Shown: positions 16,364 to 25,301, numbered from the stretch's first letter. The stretch: DNA of 64,000 nucleotides from Polyangiaceae bacterium (GCA_016719945.1 JADJYE010000007.1:62001-126000), one strand, 5' to 3'. Notes: a model not told the origin generated them from the letters alone. Numbers and translations: made by a program.

Positions 16364-17562
16364 CGGGTCACCACCACGGGCGCGAGGACGATCGGGGCGG
16401 TCTCGGGGCCTGTGTACGAGAGGGCCTTGGCGAGCGGCGGTGGGACCAGGAAGAGCTTGAGGCGCAGCTCGGCCTTCTTCGCGTCCTTGGGGACTTCGAC
16501 GGGCAGCTCGCGCGTCTCGCCCGGCTTGAGGCGGTTATCGCGCACGAGCTGGGTCGCGAAGGCAGCGAGCGCGGGCTTGCCCTCGGCGTCCGTGAAGCCC
16601 ATGTTGAAGACCGCCTGCGGGTGCTCCTTCATCGGCTCGCTCGTGACGTTGACGTAGACCTGCTTGCCGGCGGCGTCGAAGGCGCGCACCTCGAGCAGCG
16701 CCATGCGCCCTGGGAATCCGGTCGGGAACGCGTGGCCCGATCGGTTCGCGAGCTTGACCACCAGACGGTCCTTGTCGAAGGCTCCGCTCAGCGCGACCGC
16801 CTCGGCCACGATGCCGGGCTGCTGCTCGCGGCTCGCGAGGTGGGGGCCACGAAAGCGGTGGCTCCTGTGCGTCGGGCGGGTCGACACGGAGCCGGAGGGG
16901 CCCTGCACCTCGTCCATGTGGCAGGAGGTGCAGCCCTTGGTCTCACCCGACGCGACGTGCTCGGTTCCGGTCGAGCAGGTGGCGAGGCCCGCCGCGTTCT
17001 TCTCCTCCCCGTGGCACGCGAGGCACAGCGTCTTGCCGTCTGTCAGCGCCGCGAGCGCCGGACCGGTCGAGTGCGCCGGGGACGCGCCGTCAGCGATATC
17101 GTGCGGGCCGCGGAAGCGCCCGATCGGGCCCGCGTCGAGGGCGGCCACACCCTTCTTGCCGTCCTCGAGGTGCACGCCCTCGAGCTGATGGCAGGTCGCG
17201 CAGCTCACGCCGAGCTTCGCGGCGTCCGACTCGTGCTGGGCGACGTCCCGCGGGTTGTGGCATCGGGCGCACTTGCCAGGGATCTCCGGGCCTTGCTTCT
17301 CCGTGCGCAGCGCGCGGAGCGCCCCGTAGATGGGGTCGGCCGAGTGGTGAGCGCGGCTGTGGAGGCTCTCGCGCCACTCCGCGACGACCGCGGCGTGGCA
17401 GGGCTCGCAGGTCTTGGGGTCGCTCCCGTCGAGCAGCGACGCGGACGCCGACGCGGGCGCGGGCGCGGACGACGAGGTCGCAGAGGGTGGAGGCTCGCCG
17501 CCGCACGCGAAGAGGAGGTGGGAGCCCAGCGCGGCGGCGAGGAGGAGGTTGGTCTGTTTCAT
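16360..17562 (-). CDS. Multiheme c-type cytochrome lipoprotein
   Basis: Start taken at 17562 (MKQTNLLLAAALGSHLLFAC); an earlier in-frame codon at 17598 would place extra residues before the signal peptide. The lipobox LFAC is followed by an Ala/Ser/Pro linker. Five CxxCH haem motifs are visible: CEPCH, CARCH, CATCH, CLACH, CTSCH, all in the first ~210 residues, resembling the cytochrome c554-type arrangement. The C-terminal ~180 residues (NRSGHAFPTGFPGRMALLEVRAFDAAG) form a beta-rich domain. It probably transfers electrons in the periplasm. The small NTF2-like gene follows in the same operon. Redox partner unknown. Confidence 0.87.
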   Translation of the reverse strand: MKQTNLLLAAALGSHLLFACGGEPPPSATSSSAPAPASASASLLDGSDPKTCEPCHAAVVAEWRESLHSRAHHSADPIYGALRALRTEKQGPEIPGKCARCHNPRDVAQHESDAAKLGVSCATCHQLEGVHLEDGKKGVAALDAGPIGRFRGPHDIADGASPAHSTGPALAALTDGKTLCLACHGEEKNAAGLATCSTGTEHVASGETKGCTSCHMDEVQGPSGSVSTRPTHRSHRFRGPHLASREQQPGIVAEAVALSGAFDKDRLVVKLANRSGHAFPTGFPGRMALLEVRAFDAAGKQVYVNVTSEPMKEHPQAVFNMGFTDAEGKPALAAFATQLVRDNRLKPGETRELPVEVPKDAKKAELRLKLFLVPPPLAKALSYTGPETAPIVLAPVVVTR

Positions 17563-17738
17563 TTCCGAGGCTCTCCGGGGGGGCCCCGGCGCGCTCAAGC
17601 AGCGCGGCGACGACGCAGCTCGCTCGCCGCGTGCCCGAACAGCGCGACGAAGACTAGCCCACGATCGCTCGCTTTCAAGCGGGGCGCGCGTGCGCCAGCT
17701 GGCGAGTTTGCGGAGATCGCTGCCACAATGCCAGCCAG

Positions 17739-19205
17739 ATGCAGCGGCTCACCGGGCTCGACGCCGGCTTCCTCTACATGGAGACGCCGACGCTCCTCAT
17801 GCACACGCTCAAGGTGCTGGTGCTCGAGCCGCGCCCGGATCGACACGCGCGGCTGGACGACCTGCTGAGCGGCATCGCGCGGCGCCTGCACCTGTTGCCG
17901 CCCGCGCGGCGCCGTCTGGTCGAGGTCCCCCTCGGGCTCCACCACCCCCTCTGGATCGAAGACCCGGCGTTCGATCTCGCGGCCCACGTCCAGCGGATCA
18001 GCATCGAGCCACCCGGGACGCGGCAGCAGATGGACGCGCTGATCGCCGACATCGCGAGCCGTGCCCTCGATCGAGCGCGCCCGCTGTGGGAGCTGTGGGT
18101 CCTCGAGGGCCTCGAGGACGGCGCGCTCGGCGTGCTCGTGAAGATCCACCACGCGGTCGCGGACGGCGTCGCCGCGACGCGCCTGCTCTCCAGCGTGCTC
18201 TCGAGCGAGCCGACCCACGACGCGCCCCACCTCCAGGAGCCGTGGGCGCCCGAGCCGTTGCCGACGGCGCTCGACCTGGTGACGGATGCGTTGGCCGATC
18301 ACGCGCGCAAGGTCGCCGAGCTCCCGTCGCTGGCCCGCGCGACGGTGTCCGGCCTCGCCGCGCTCGCGCGAGAGCGGCGCCTCGCGAAGGTCATGACGCC
18401 GCGCCCCGTGCTGGACACGCCGCGCACCTCGTTCAACCGCGCGATCAGCTCCAACCGGTCCTTCGCGACGGCGTCTTTCCCGCTGGCCGACGCGAGGCGC
18501 GTGAAGGCGGCGTTCGGTGTGACGCTCAACGACGTCGTGCTCGGGGTCGTCTCGGGCGCGGTGCGCGACTACCTCCTCGCGCGCGGAGAGCTGCCTGACA
18601 AGCCGCTGGTGGCGAGCGTCCCGGTGTCCTCGGAGCGAGACCACGCCGAGGCACGGCTGTCGGGCAACCGCCTCTCGAACCTGTTCCTGGCCATCCCCAC
18701 GCACCTCCCGGACCCGGTCGCCCGCCTGCTTCACGTGCGGGACGTCGCCCGCGAGGCCAAACATCAGCAGGACGTCGTGGGCCGCGACCTGATGCAGCGC
18801 TGGGCGGAGTACGCGCCGCCGAGGCTCTATGCGTGGGCGATGCAGCAGTGGTCGAAGCGCCACGCCGCAGACTTCTTCCCTGCGCCGATCAACCTGGTCG
18901 TCTCGAACGTCCCCGGCCCACGCGCCGAGCTGTTCACCCCCGCGCACCGCTTGAGCGCTATTTACTCGGTGGGCCCGGTGCTCGAGGGGATCGGCCTCAA
19001 CATCACGGTGTGGAGCTACGTCGACGCGCTGCACGTGGGCGTCCTGGCGTGTCGCGAGATGGTGCCGGATCCGCACCAGATCACCGCCGCGATGACCGTT
19101 GCGCTCGCAGAGCTGGTCGAGCGCGCGGCCGCGCGCGGCGCGCCGATGGTCTCCACGGATTCTCCATCCCCTCTCGACGCGGCCTCCAAGCGGCCGGGCA
19201 CCTGA
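17739..19205 (+). CDS. Wax ester synthase / diacylglycerol acyltransferase (WS/DGAT)
   Basis: 488 residues. It starts MQRLTGLDAGFLYMETPTLLMH, the family's typical N-terminus, and has the catalytic HHxxxDG motif as HHAVADG at residues 137-143. The second conserved region NLVVSNVPGPRAELF near residue 385 is also present. The enzyme transfers acyl from acyl-CoA to fatty alcohols or diacylglycerol, making wax esters or triacylglycerol, which myxobacteria store in lipid bodies. Cytoplasmic or membrane-associated; no signal peptide. It is divergent from the cytochrome operon (~176-base gap) and followed after 20 bases by the VanZ-like gene. Confidence 0.93.
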   Translation: MQRLTGLDAGFLYMETPTLLMHTLKVLVLEPRPDRHARLDDLLSGIARRLHLLPPARRRLVEVPLGLHHPLWIEDPAFDLAAHVQRISIEPPGTRQQMDALIADIASRALDRARPLWELWVLEGLEDGALGVLVKIHHAVADGVAATRLLSSVLSSEPTHDAPHLQEPWAPEPLPTALDLVTDALADHARKVAELPSLARATVSGLAALARERRLAKVMTPRPVLDTPRTSFNRAISSNRSFATASFPLADARRVKAAFGVTLNDVVLGVVSGAVRDYLLARGELPDKPLVASVPVSSERDHAEARLSGNRLSNLFLAIPTHLPDPVARLLHVRDVAREAKHQQDVVGRDLMQRWAEYAPPRLYAWAMQQWSKRHAADFFPAPINLVVSNVPGPRAELFTPAHRLSAIYSVGPVLEGIGLNITVWSYVDALHVGVLACREMVPDPHQITAAMTVALAELVERAAARGAPMVSTDSPSPLDAASKRPGT

Positions 19206-19225
19206 TCGTCTAGAGTCGGGGGCAG

Positions 19226-19588
19226 ATGCGAGCGCGGTGGGTTGTCTTGTGGTCGATCGGAATCTTCTGCGGGGCGGTGCTGCTCAGGCCGGTGCTGCGC
19301 ATGGTGCCCCTGCTTCGAATGTTGGAGCGCTCGGAGCTCGTGCACGTCGCGGCGCACCTGTTCCTGTACGGCGGCCTAACCGCCCTCGCGCGCTGGAGCG
19401 GGATGTCGACGGCCCGCGCCGGCGCGCTGGCTCTCGCGGTCGGCGTCGCCCAAGAAGGCCTGCAGATCGCGATGGCGCGGCGCGGCTTCGGGAGCCCGGA
19501 GGTGTTCGATCTCTTCGTCGACGCGATCGGCATCGGCGCCGTCCTGCTGCTCTGGCCGGCGCCGAAGACCACGGACGTCACCGCTTGA
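19226..19588 (+). CDS. VanZ-like membrane protein
   Basis: 120 residues with about four hydrophobic helices (residues ~5-22, 38-55, 64-82, 96-113). The motif HVAAHLFLYGGLTALA and the later QEGLQIAMARRGFGSPEVFDLFVDAIGI fit the VanZ-like family (E..Q.....R..d..D...n..G). Its biochemical role is unknown. It overlaps the convergent gene's 3' end by 11 bases. Probably co-transcribed with the WS/DGAT gene. Confidence 0.75.
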   Translation: MRARWVVLWSIGIFCGAVLLRPVLRMVPLLRMLERSELVHVAAHLFLYGGLTALARWSGMSTARAGALALAVGVAQEGLQIAMARRGFGSPEVFDLFVDAIGIGAVLLLWPAPKTTDVTA

Positions 19589-20204
19589 TCGTCCGCCAAG
19601 TTGCGCTGTAGAGCGCGCTCTCGGGCTTCGAGTGCTTCATCTTCATCGTGACGTCGGCTGCGCCAGCCGACGCGAGCACCGCCCCGAACACGGCCTCGTT
19701 CGCGAGGTGGTTCAGCTCGCCGTGCAGAAAGGGCGGGTGGGTGAGCATGATCTCGGCCTCCTCGCCCCACACGTGGAGCTGGACGTCCGTGCCCCGCTGG
19801 AACAGCGCGTGGACCTTCGCCGCCGTGCGCAAGAAGCGCTCGACCCCCGCGAGCCGCGTCAGCGTGGCGTACATGGGCAGCGCCGTGAGCCGCATGGTGC
19901 GGTCGTAGTTCCACTTCAGCACCGCCTCACGCGTCGGAAAGAACGTGTCCGCGACCACGCAGAACACCGCGTCGGTGAGGACCGTCGAGACCCACGCCGT
20001 GGGCAGCGGCGGGGAGCGGAGCACGGCGACGATCTCTTCGGGGAGCCCCTTCCAGGAGGGATGAAAGTAGTGAGGCGCTACCGCGCTCTTCAGTAGAAGG
20101 CCGAGCGCCTGCGCCTCCGGATACGAGGCGAGCCCGTCCGGCAGTCGCTCGAGGTACTCTGCGAGCGCCGGGAAGAGCTGCCTGTCGATAGGGCGAGGGC
20201 CCAT
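19578..20204 (-). CDS. Myxobacterial DUF2378/TIGR02265-like protein
   Basis: I prefer the ATG at 20204 (MGPRPIDRQLFPALAEYL, 208 residues) because a TTG at 20264 would overlap the divergent lipoprotein gene. The central and C-terminal parts (TVLTDAVFCVVADTFF, RTMRLTALPMYATLTRLAGVERFL, NEAVFGAVLASAGAADVTMKMKH) are distantly like the Myxococcales-restricted DUF2378/TIGR02265 family, which is about 180-200 residues; the link is tentative. No signal peptide. Function unknown. Confidence 0.6.
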   Translation of the reverse strand: MGPRPIDRQLFPALAEYLERLPDGLASYPEAQALGLLLKSAVAPHYFHPSWKGLPEEIVAVLRSPPLPTAWVSTVLTDAVFCVVADTFFPTREAVLKWNYDRTMRLTALPMYATLTRLAGVERFLRTAAKVHALFQRGTDVQLHVWGEEAEIMLTHPPFLHGELNHLANEAVFGAVLASAGAADVTMKMKHSKPESALYSATWRTIKR

Positions 20205-20251
20205 GTTGCCATGGTAGTCCGCTTGGTCCGGTTCATGCCACGCAGGAAGGT

Positions 20252-20716
20252 ATGGACTCTCCAAGCAGGTTTTTCGGTGCGATCCCGCTCTGTCTCGCGC
20301 TCGTTGGCTGCGCGGCCGCAGAAGGCCGCGTCGAGCACGCAGAGTCTGCGCCCCCGCCCGCGCAGCCCGCTGCCGCTGCGACCTTGGAGGAAGGCGCTTC
20401 GCCGATGGAGCAGGCCTCGCCGGCTTCGCCGATCACGCCGCTGACGGTCGCCGTGGCGCTGACCACGACCGAGGACCCAGAGCCACGCAAGCTCCCCGGG
20501 GCCACGCCGCTCGCGCCCAGGGACTGCACCGGGAGCGGAGGGGTCGTCGCCGTGACGATGGACTCCAAGAGCGGCGTCGCCTTCGGCAGCTCGCTCCAAG
20601 GCGCGCGGTTCCGGGCGTGCCCGAGGGGGAGCCAGTCGCTCTTCGACGTGACCGACAGCGTCGCAGGCGTGCCGGTCATGCGAGGCTACGCGCCCCACTT
20701 CCGGCTCGACTGGTAG
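20252..20716 (+). CDS. Small lipoprotein, function unknown
   Basis: 154 residues. Signal peptide MDSPSRFFGAIPLCLALVGC ends in the lipobox LVGC. A Pro/Ala-rich linker (residues ~25-65) leads to a small globular part with two Cys (PRDCTGSGG, FRACPRGSQ) ending PHFRLDW. No family recognised. The DUF2169 gene begins 45 bases downstream on the same strand, so it may belong to that T6SS-linked unit, but nothing in the protein shows this directly. Confidence 0.65.
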   Translation: MDSPSRFFGAIPLCLALVGCAAAEGRVEHAESAPPPAQPAAAATLEEGASPMEQASPASPITPLTVAVALTTTEDPEPRKLPGATPLAPRDCTGSGGVVAVTMDSKSGVAFGSSLQGARFRACPRGSQSLFDVTDSVAGVPVMRGYAPHFRLDW

Positions 20717-20760
20717 CGGTCCGACACGAAAGACGTCTCGAGTCGGATACCCTGGCGCCC

Positions 20761-21936
20761 ATGGTGGCCGTTCGCCTCGTCCCCTCGAGCTCGACGCGCT
20801 GCGGGGCGCTCGCGTGGCGCTCCCAAGGTAAGCCGTTCGCGACGATCGTCGCCAAGGTGACGCTGACCTACGGCCCGGATGGAGCGTGTCGCCTGGACGA
20901 GCCGCGCGCGATCGTGTCGCGCGACCAACACCTCGAGCGCAACCCCACCAAGAGCCTCGAAGAGGCGACGGATCTCATCCCCTACCTCGGCAAGGCCGAG
21001 CTCCACCTCAGAGGAGCCGCGGTTTGCCCCTCTGGGTCTCAGGTCGTGCCGCGGGTCACCATCACGCGTGACGGCGGCGCCATCCTGGAGCGCGCGTTCG
21101 TGGCCAGGCCCCCAGCGGGAGCTCGCAGCGTGGAGCTCGTCGCCGAGAACGCGTTGGGCGGTCCGGGTCACCCGGTGAACCCCGTCGGCACCCCTACCCC
21201 ATCGCTCCTGAACGCGAACGACCCGAGCCAGCCCTTGCTCGTTGGGCCGATCCCACGGATGTGGAGCGCCCGCGCGACGCTGCTCACGCCCGAGCAACGC
21301 AAGGCGACGCAGCAGCGCGAGGTGGCGCTCGACGCCGCGTTCGATTGGGAGTTCTTCCAGGCCGCGGCGCGAGAGCAGCGCGCGGCGACGTTCTTCCGCG
21401 GGGACGAGTCGCTCGCGCTCGCGCACCTCGACGCCGAACAGCCGCAGCTCGAGGTGCGGCTGCCAGGCGCTCGCGTCGAGGCGGCCTGGGTGAAGGGCCC
21501 CCGACGAGCGGGTGCCCCTGGTCATGCGCTGCGACACGCTCCGCCTCGACAGCAAGGCGCGCACGATCACCCTCTCCTGGCGCGGCTTCTTCGAGGTGAC
21601 CGACGCGGACTCCAAGATGGTGATCGCGGTCACGTTGTCGATGCCCGGAAGGCCGGTCGAGTGGCCGGAGATCAGCGACGAGCCCGAGCCCTCCGCGCGC
21701 CCCTCCGAGCCGTCGGCCCCTGCGATCCCGTCGCTCGACGCGACCGGCGTGCTGCACCTCGACGGCTTGAACGCGCCCACGATGCCCTTCGCGACGCCTG
21801 TCGCGGCGACCCCGAGCTCGAGGCCGATGAGCTCGGCGCCGATCCCTGGCGCCCCCTTCTCGGACGCCGAGCCTGGGTCGCGTCCGACGATCGAGCTCGG
21901 CTCGACGGTCGCTGCGCGTGCCGGCGCCCCACATGA
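20761..21936 (+). CDS. DUF2169 T6SS adaptor (second copy), N-terminal part of a frameshifted gene
   Basis: ATG at 20761; MVAVRLVPSSSTRCGALAWRSQGKPFATIVAKVTLTY is the DUF2169 N-terminus, followed by EATDLIPYLGKAELHLRG and the internal LLNANDPSQPLLVGPIPRMW. In-frame sense ends at about residue 246 (WVKGP). Then the frame becomes Arg/His-rich, while the +1 frame continues PDERVPLVMRCDTLRLDSKARTITLSWRG, the expected DUF2169 continuation. One C too many in the CCCCC run at ~21500-21504 explains this. The repaired protein would be ~478 residues, with the C-terminal part listed next. It probably serves the PAAR protein encoded immediately downstream. Confidence 0.8.
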   Translation: MVAVRLVPSSSTRCGALAWRSQGKPFATIVAKVTLTYGPDGACRLDEPRAIVSRDQHLERNPTKSLEEATDLIPYLGKAELHLRGAAVCPSGSQVVPRVTITRDGGAILERAFVARPPAGARSVELVAENALGGPGHPVNPVGTPTPSLLNANDPSQPLLVGPIPRMWSARATLLTPEQRKATQQREVALDAAFDWEFFQAAAREQRAATFFRGDESLALAHLDAEQPQLEVRLPGARVEAAWVKGPRRAGAPGHALRHAPPRQQGAHDHPLLARLLRGDRRGLQDGDRGHVVDARKAGRVAGDQRRARALRAPLRAVGPCDPVARRDRRAAPRRLERAHDALRDACRGDPELEADELGADPWRPLLGRRAWVASDDRARLDGRCACRRPT

Positions 21937-22198
21937 GGCGACGCCCTTCACGGCCCCGCGAGCCGCGCCACCCCCAGCGCCATTCCACGCGCCCCAGCCT
22001 GCGCCCGCGCCGCCGCCGCCAGCTCGGCCTGCGATGGCTCCCCTCTCTGCCGCCGCGGCCGCCGCGGCTCAGCCTGCGCGCTCCGAGCCCATCGCGCTCA
22101 AGCCGGCGGCGGCCGTCGACACCAGCGCGCTCACGCTCGCCCCCGGGCGAGGCTCCAAGCTACTGCTCGCCGTGGTCGCAGCGGTGAAGGCGCGATAG
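21512..22198 (+). CDS. C-terminal part of the second DUF2169 gene
   Basis: 228 codons from an internal ATG. The first ~55 residues (MPLVMRCDTLRLDSKARTI ... WRGFFEVTDADSKMVIAVTLSMPGR) complete the DUF2169 domain of the gene that starts at 20761. The rest is a Pro/Ala/Ser-rich low-complexity tail (~150 residues) ending GSKLLLAVVAAVKAR. This is unlikely to be translated on its own; it should be read with the preceding feature as one gene. Such long disordered tails are common on myxobacterial proteins. The PAAR gene follows after 9 bases. Confidence 0.65.
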   Translation: MPLVMRCDTLRLDSKARTITLSWRGFFEVTDADSKMVIAVTLSMPGRPVEWPEISDEPEPSARPSEPSAPAIPSLDATGVLHLDGLNAPTMPFATPVAATPSSRPMSSAPIPGAPFSDAEPGSRPTIELGSTVAARAGAPHEATPFTAPRAAPPPAPFHAPQPAPAPPPPARPAMAPLSAAAAAAAQPARSEPIALKPAAAVDTSALTLAPGRGSKLLLAVVAAVKAR

Positions 22199-22207
22199 AA
22201 AGATCGT

Positions 22208-22603
22208 ATGGGCAAGCCGGTCGCGAAGGAGGGGGACAAGATCGTGGGCGTCGACACGCACATCGTCTTGGTGTCGAGCCCCGCCGGACCGGTCCCCACG
22301 CCGAGTCCGAGCCCGTTTTCGGGCAAGCTCGCTCGGAGCCTGGCCGCGTCGGTGTACGTCGACGGCCGGCAGGCCGCGATCAACGGCAGTGAGGCCGACA
22401 ACTCCCCGTCTCACATCCCAACCGGCGGCCCGTTTCAGCGGGCGCCCTCCAACGTCGGGAAGATCTCGAGCGCGAGCGGCACCGTGCTCGCCGGCGGCGT
22501 CGGCATCGCGCGCATGGGCGATCCGGCCACGTGCTGCAACGACCTCGGCCTCGAGAACACGGGGTCGGTGGTGGCGACCGGCACGACCGTATTTTCCGGC
22601 TAA
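22208..22603 (+). CDS. PAAR-domain spike-tip protein
   Basis: 131 residues. It has the PAAR layout: MGKPVAKEGDKIVGVDTHIVL, then SVYVDGRQAAINGSEADNS, and the C-terminal GVGIARMGDPATCCNDLGLENTGSVVATGTTVF (the metal-binding turn of PAAR cones). There is no toxin extension. PAAR proteins sharpen the VgrG tip and recruit effectors, and DUF2169 adaptors often act on PAAR-bearing cargo; the adjacency to the DUF2169 gene fits this. Its stop overlaps the convergent gene's stop by four bases. Confidence 0.88.
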   Translation: MGKPVAKEGDKIVGVDTHIVLVSSPAGPVPTPSPSPFSGKLARSLAASVYVDGRQAAINGSEADNSPSHIPTGGPFQRAPSNVGKISSASGTVLAGGVGIARMGDPATCCNDLGLENTGSVVATGTTVFSG

Positions 22604-23439
22604 CGGCCGGCGATCTGCGCTGGCGCACCGGCGAGCATGCGCCGCAGCGCCTCGCGGTGATCGGTGGTCTTGACCGAGAGCTCTGCGTTCAGGTCGGGGT
22701 CGGCCTGGAGCTTCGCGCGCCAGCGAGCTGCGAGCGCGGCGAACATCGGCTCGTCGAGCCCGCACAGCGGGAGGATCGCGGCTCGCTCCGCGGGGAGCAG
22801 GTGAAGAGCGACAGCGAGCGCCGCGTAGAGATCGACGTCCACCTCGACCGGCAGCGAGCCCTCGATGGGCGTGAGCAGATCGTCGCCCTCTGCGCCCGTC
22901 GAGGCCGCCGCGCGCGCAGCGTCGCCCGCGCTCGCCGCGGCCCGCTTGGGCGACCACGGGAAGGGCTTGAGCTTGGTGGGCTCGACCTTGACCTTGGGCG
23001 CCGGCGCGGGCTTCGCCGCGGCCTCCGACAAGGCGCGAGTGACCTCGGGGTCGGCCGCCGCCTTCTTGTTCCACGCGCGGCCGACCCGCCCGACATCGGT
23101 GGCGCGCAGGCCCATCGGCTTGAGCACCGCCGCCAGGTCGTCGGCCACGCTGAGCGCCGCGAGCATCGCCGCCCAGCTCCCCGGATCGTCGTCGAGAGGG
23201 GAGATCGACCGCCCGAGCGCGTCCTCCGCGACTCTGCGCTTCTGGGCGTAGACGAGCATCAGATCGGGGGACTCGGCGAGGGTCTGCGCCCATTTGGGCT
23301 CTGCGCTGGCCCAGCTCGCGGGCTCGATCTGCTCCTGCGCGAGCACGTCGGCGAGCGGGATCTCTTCCACGACGGCGGCGGTGACGCCCGCGTATTGCTC
23401 GAGGCTCACCCCTGCGAAAGCTAGCCCTTCCCCCGCCAT
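22600..23439 (-). CDS. Unknown protein beside the PAAR gene
   Basis: 279 residues, cytoplasmic, no signal peptide or membrane segment. N-terminal part (residues 1-130): MAGEGLAFAGVSLEQYAGVTAAVVEEIPLADVLAQEQI, then KWAQTLAESPDLMLVYAQKRRVAED, helical and acidic. A Lys/Pro/Ala linker with KPFPWSPKR (~residues 150-170) leads to a second helical part (PVEVDVDLYAALAVALHLLPAERAAIL ... LCGLDEPMFAALAARWRAKLQ). The repetition of W/Y-x-x-x-L helical units suggests two related helical domains. I do not recognise a family. It is convergent to and overlapping with the PAAR gene, so it may belong to the T6SS module (adaptor, effector or immunity); this is inference from position only. Confidence 0.65.
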   Translation of the reverse strand: MAGEGLAFAGVSLEQYAGVTAAVVEEIPLADVLAQEQIEPASWASAEPKWAQTLAESPDLMLVYAQKRRVAEDALGRSISPLDDDPGSWAAMLAALSVADDLAAVLKPMGLRATDVGRVGRAWNKKAAADPEVTRALSEAAAKPAPAPKVKVEPTKLKPFPWSPKRAAASAGDAARAAASTGAEGDDLLTPIEGSLPVEVDVDLYAALAVALHLLPAERAAILPLCGLDEPMFAALAARWRAKLQADPDLNAELSVKTTDHREALRRMLAGAPAQIAGR

Positions 23440-23466
23440 GACGAGCCCGAGGCTACCACCGGTCGC

Positions 23467-25278
23467 TCACTTCGCGGCCGGCAAGCTCACGCTGAACGCC
23501 ATGGTCTCGGCGGCCCCCGGCCCATACTGCATGGACGATAGGCGCGAGACGGCGCACGAGACGAACGCTGGCGCGCTCGAAGCAGGCATGATCTTGGGGT
23601 TGCCCGACTTGCCCGTCTCGCTGATCGGGATCGACACGCTGGCCGATGACGCCTTGGTGCCCGCCTTCGAGCCTTCGTTGTCCTTCCAGCACTTGATGGT
23701 GGTGCTCTGCGCGGCGCCGCTGCTTCGCTTCGGCGTCGCCGCGCTCGCGGGGGCGGTCGCGGTCGTAGCGGCCGCCGTCGCCATCGAGGTCGGCGCCGTC
23801 GGGTTGGCCGACGCGACGAGAGGCGGCGGAGCGCTGGCGATCGGCGTGGCGGTCGTCGTGTCGGTCGCCGTCGCGCTCGGAGGGGCGGTCGCGCTCTCGC
23901 TTGGCGCCGCGGTCGGCGGCGGCGCGACGACCGCGGACGAGCTGGCGCTCGCAGACGGCTCCGTCGCAGCGCTGACCGTCGCGAGCGCGCTCGCCGACTT
24001 GCGCTTCACCGGCGCGCCTTCGGGCTCTTCGTCGGGCTCGGGCGGGCTCTTCTGCATGAGCAACACCCCAGCCACGGCGGCGACCGCCAGCGCCCCGGCG
24101 ACGACCCCACCGATCGCAAAGCCTCGGGACTTCGGCTTCGCAGGCGCGTGCGGCTCGAGCGTGCTCTTGGCGATGATGGGCGAGTGTGCGACCGAGGCTG
24201 CCAGCGGAGAAGCCGAGGCCATCGGCGCGCCGGGAGCGGCGGAGGGAGCGAGCGAGTGGGGCGCGGCGGAAGGCGGCGCGGCGGCGGGCATCGCTCCGGG
24301 GGACATCGCGCCGGCCGTCATGACCACGGTCGCGCCGCCTCGGCGCGCGGCGGTCCCCGCCGTGATGGCGGGCGCCGCCGCGCTCGAGTTGGCGAGCGCC
24401 GCCGCCTCGCTCGAGTTGGCGGACGCGCCCGTGCTCGCCCCCGCCACGGCCTCGGCGAATGAGGTCGCGAGCTCTCGCGCCGTGGCGACGCGCCGGTCGA
24501 GCTGGGGGCAGAGCACGCGCGCCATCCACGCGTCGACCGCGGCCGGCAGCCCGAGGCGCCGCTGTGACGGAGGAACGAAGCGGCCCGCCGAGGCGGCCAT
24601 CCCGATCGCGGTCATCGTCTCCCCTTGGAAGGGCAACGTGCCGGTGAGCGCTGCGTACACGACCACGCCGAGCGACCACAGGTCGGACCGCCCATCGATC
24701 GAGCGGGGCGAGAGGAACTGCTCCGGGCTCATGTAGTAGGGCGTGCCGAGCACCATCCCCGTCTGGGTCTGGGACAGGTCTCCGGCCGCGAACTTGGCGA
24801 CGCCGAAGTCGACGACCTTCACGACGACCTGGCCGTCCCGCTCGGCCAAGAAGAGGTTCGCCGGCTTGATGTCGCGGTGGACCACGCCCTGGGCGTGCGC
24901 GTGGTGCAGCGCCTCACAGGTCTGCGTCACGATGTGGACGAGCGCCTGCGGGGCGAGCGGCCCGCCCCGCGTGACCCGCTGCGCGAGGTCTTCTCCGTTG
25001 AGGAGCTCCATCACGATGTACGGCTCGCCGTCCATCGTGAGCCCGAAGTCGAAGATGCGGACGAGGTTCGGGTGGTCGAGCGCGGCGAGACCACGCGCCT
25101 CACGCTCGAAGCGCGCTCGCAGCTCGGGGCCGGCGTCGCCGCCCTTGAGGACCTTCACCGCCACGCGGACGCCGAGCGAGGTGTTTCGCGCGACCCACAC
25201 GGCCCCCATGCCCCCCGAGCCGAGCTCGCGCTCGAGCTCGAGGTTGTCGCTCAGCATCTCCCCGGGCGAAAGGGCCAT
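23467..25278 (-). CDS. Membrane-anchored Ser/Thr protein kinase
   Basis: 603 residues. Kinase domain residues ~14-280: glycine loop GSGGMGAV (20-27), K42, catalytic HRDIKPANL with D136, DFG at 157-159, APE-equivalent SPEQF, all residues needed for activity. After a Ser/Ala linker (~285-370) there is one membrane helix (~395-415, AIGGVVAGALAVAAVAGVLLM), then an Ala/Ser/Thr-rich stretch and a C-terminal domain of ~95 residues (TTIKCWKDNEGSKAGTKASSASVSIPISETG) of unknown type outside the membrane. This is the Hanks-type layout common in myxobacteria. It lies downstream of and convergent to no other gene; the methyltransferase gene precedes it on the same strand (23-base gap). Confidence 0.92.
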   Translation of the reverse strand: MALSPGEMLSDNLELERELGSGGMGAVWVARNTSLGVRVAVKVLKGGDAGPELRARFEREARGLAALDHPNLVRIFDFGLTMDGEPYIVMELLNGEDLAQRVTRGGPLAPQALVHIVTQTCEALHHAHAQGVVHRDIKPANLFLAERDGQVVVKVVDFGVAKFAAGDLSQTQTGMVLGTPYYMSPEQFLSPRSIDGRSDLWSLGVVVYAALTGTLPFQGETMTAIGMAASAGRFVPPSQRRLGLPAAVDAWMARVLCPQLDRRVATARELATSFAEAVAGASTGASANSSEAAALANSSAAAPAITAGTAARRGGATVVMTAGAMSPGAMPAAAPPSAAPHSLAPSAAPGAPMASASPLAASVAHSPIIAKSTLEPHAPAKPKSRGFAIGGVVAGALAVAAVAGVLLMQKSPPEPDEEPEGAPVKRKSASALATVSAATEPSASASSSAVVAPPPTAAPSESATAPPSATATDTTTATPIASAPPPLVASANPTAPTSMATAAATTATAPASAATPKRSSGAAQSTTIKCWKDNEGSKAGTKASSASVSIPISETGKSGNPKIMPASSAPAFVSCAVSRLSSMQYGPGAAETMAFSVSLPAAK

Positions 25279-25301
25279 GACCTCGCCCTAGGGTAGACGG
25301 C

